A stretch of 64,000 nucleotides of DNA from Paramecium sonneborni (taxonomy: Eukaryota; Ciliophora; Oligohymenophorea; Peniculida; Parameciidae), in assembly GCA_905182985.1 (NCBI GenBank), contig CAJJDN010000035.1, positions 587,689 to 651,688 of the forward strand, in the 5' to 3' direction. A model generated the notes under the pieces. It saw only the letters and a program-made list of their open reading frames with translations, was not told the origin of the DNA and ran no database searches. Positions 63,242-64,000 of the stretch are shown piece by piece. Positions within the stretch are counted from its first letter, which is position 1. The number at the start of each line of letters is the position of its first letter. The translations under genes were made by a program, and so were the position numbers.

Positions 63242-63517
63242 ATGAGTTACGAATAATCTGCTTTAATTGCTACTGGAACAACAGCTGCTATAGTTGGAGG
63301 AGCTTAAGCAGGTATAACTGCTGCAGGATTTTCATCAATTGGACCTGTAGCAGGAAGCCTTGCTGCAGCAACTTAAGCAAGTATTGGAAATGTTGTTGCA
63401 GGAAGTGCTTTTGCTGTTGTTCAGGGTGTGGCAATGACAGGAGTAGTAAGCACACTTTTATTACCTGCAACAATTATTGGATTAGGGGCTGGAATATTCA
63501 GTTTCATTTTTAAATGA
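63242..63517 (+). CDS. ISG12/IFI6-16-like small hydrophobic protein, 91 residues
   Basis: One intronless frame of 92 codons. Almost entirely hydrophobic and small residues: AAIVGGAQAGITAAGFSSIG, PVAGSLAAATQASIGNVVAG, SAFAVVQGVAMTGVV. The order GF-x(3)-G-x(2)-AGS-x-AA-x(2)-QS/A-x-IGNVVAGS-x-FA-x-x-Q is the core of the Ifi-6-16/ISG12 family, known for mitochondrial or ER membrane location in animals and scattered in protists. Two membrane-spanning stretches are likely. GC content is visibly higher than in the flanks because of Gly/Ala codons. The family call is by pattern memory. Confidence 0.72.
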
Positions 63518-63518
63518 G

Positions 63519-63546
63519 AATGATTTTATGAAAGTTATCATTCTAA
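63519..63546. terminator. Hairpin just after the ISG12-like stop
   Basis: Perfect 8-bp inverted repeat AGAATGAT ... ATCATTCT with a 12-nt loop, immediately after TGA at 63515-63517. Eukaryotic genes do not need such a terminator; it could be an mRNA 3' structure or chance in AT-rich DNA. Confidence 0.35.
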
Positions 63547-63860
63547 TAGACAAATAATTTTTTTAAATTCCTTTTTCCTTATAATTTAATATTATAATAT
63601 ATTATTCTTTTATATTGACTATTCTTTTTAAATTTTTCAAATATAACATAAATAAATTTATACACATAAAACTTATTTAATTAACATATTTGGTAATTTT
63701 AATGAACAAAGTTTCATCAACAAAATTATTTCGTTTTAAGTTGTATACTTTAGGAGAGCACTTTCATTTTTCGAGAATTAGATTCCTTTTTAATTATTTA
63801 AGGTGATTAAAAAGTGTATCAAGCAAACTCACTTAAAAAATGAACATTTAATTTCAATTT

Positions 63861-63992
63861 GAGGTTAGCTTCGAAATTAAACTAAACAGGGTTGGGTTGG
63901 CATGGAAAGTACCTCTCACTTGTACACATGGAAAGTATCTCTCACTTGTACTTAGTAGGGTTGGGCACAGGTTGACTTCGGAGGATAAACGA
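63861..63992. repeat. Nested direct repeats with telomere-like G runs at window end
   Basis: A 26-bp unit (CATGGAAAGTACCTCTCACT start) occurs twice head to tail at 63901-63926 and 63927-63952, differing at two positions. Each side carries AGGGTTGGG, and outside these come GAGGTTAGCTTCG and AGGTTGACTTCGG, each followed after a few bases by TAAAC. So the flanks are repeated in direct orientation too. GC content is far above the surrounding sequence. Confidence 0.75.
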
Positions 63993-64000
63993 CATCTTTT

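Noticed and set aside
63148..63513. Two overlapping ORFs rich in Cys or Leu around the ISG12-like gene
   Set aside because: They are other-frame shadows of the Gly/Ala-rich ISG12-like frame, which has a proper ATG, TGA and a family pattern.

Overview
This window is ciliate somatic-type DNA, most likely from Paramecium or a close relative. It is very AT-rich. TAA and TAG read as glutamine inside every long gene and TGA is the only stop (genetic code 6). Genes are packed with short gaps, and introns are tiny: most of those I could place are 17-31 nt, start GTA/GTT and usually end TAG, with some GAG or AAG acceptors. I joined exons by reading frame, conserved motifs and the rule that exon length must be a multiple of three. 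Where that rule closes I say so. Standard-code ORF callers see only fragments here.

Layout. 1-6.5 kb: 3' end of a ciliate guanylyl cyclase, a PTB/hnRNP-L-like RNA-binding protein and a coiled-coil protein. 6.6-12.9 kb: NOC2 (ribosome biogenesis), a decayed stretch, a membrane aspartic-protease-like protein and an empty AT-rich kilobase. 12.9-22 kb: a cyclic-nucleotide-gated-like channel, an ankyrin/EF-hand protein, a Rab GTPase, a DUF3228-like relic, a TAF8-like histone-fold protein divergent from a RING coiled-coil protein, and a large coiled-coil protein. 22.4-32.5 kb: further coiled-coil and conserved proteins, a TRIM-like protein and two small basic proteins. 32.5-38.5 kb: hypothetical proteins and the most unusual gene, a tandem ubiquitin-like / ADP-ribosyltransferase / receiver-like fusion. 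38.5-52.2 kb: ankyrin protein, PACT-like centrosomal coiled coil, kinesin, an unresolved coding-like stretch, mitochondrial ATP synthase beta, an SCP-type phosphatase, a propeller-like protein and an SRPK kinase. 52.5-60.5 kb: a Q/K-rich protein, Hsp110 and a second kinesin. 60.5-64 kb: a relic of the 34-kb gene, a small ORF, a broken Cys-rich surface-antigen-like gene, an ISG12/IFI6-like hydrophobic protein and a terminal direct-repeat block with telomere-like G runs.

The content is mainly eukaryotic housekeeping and ciliary/cytoskeletal genes (two kinesins, many coiled coils, PACT-like, Rab) with no operon logic. Neighbouring genes are not evidently in common pathways. I found no tRNA, rRNA, CRISPR array or intact transposon.
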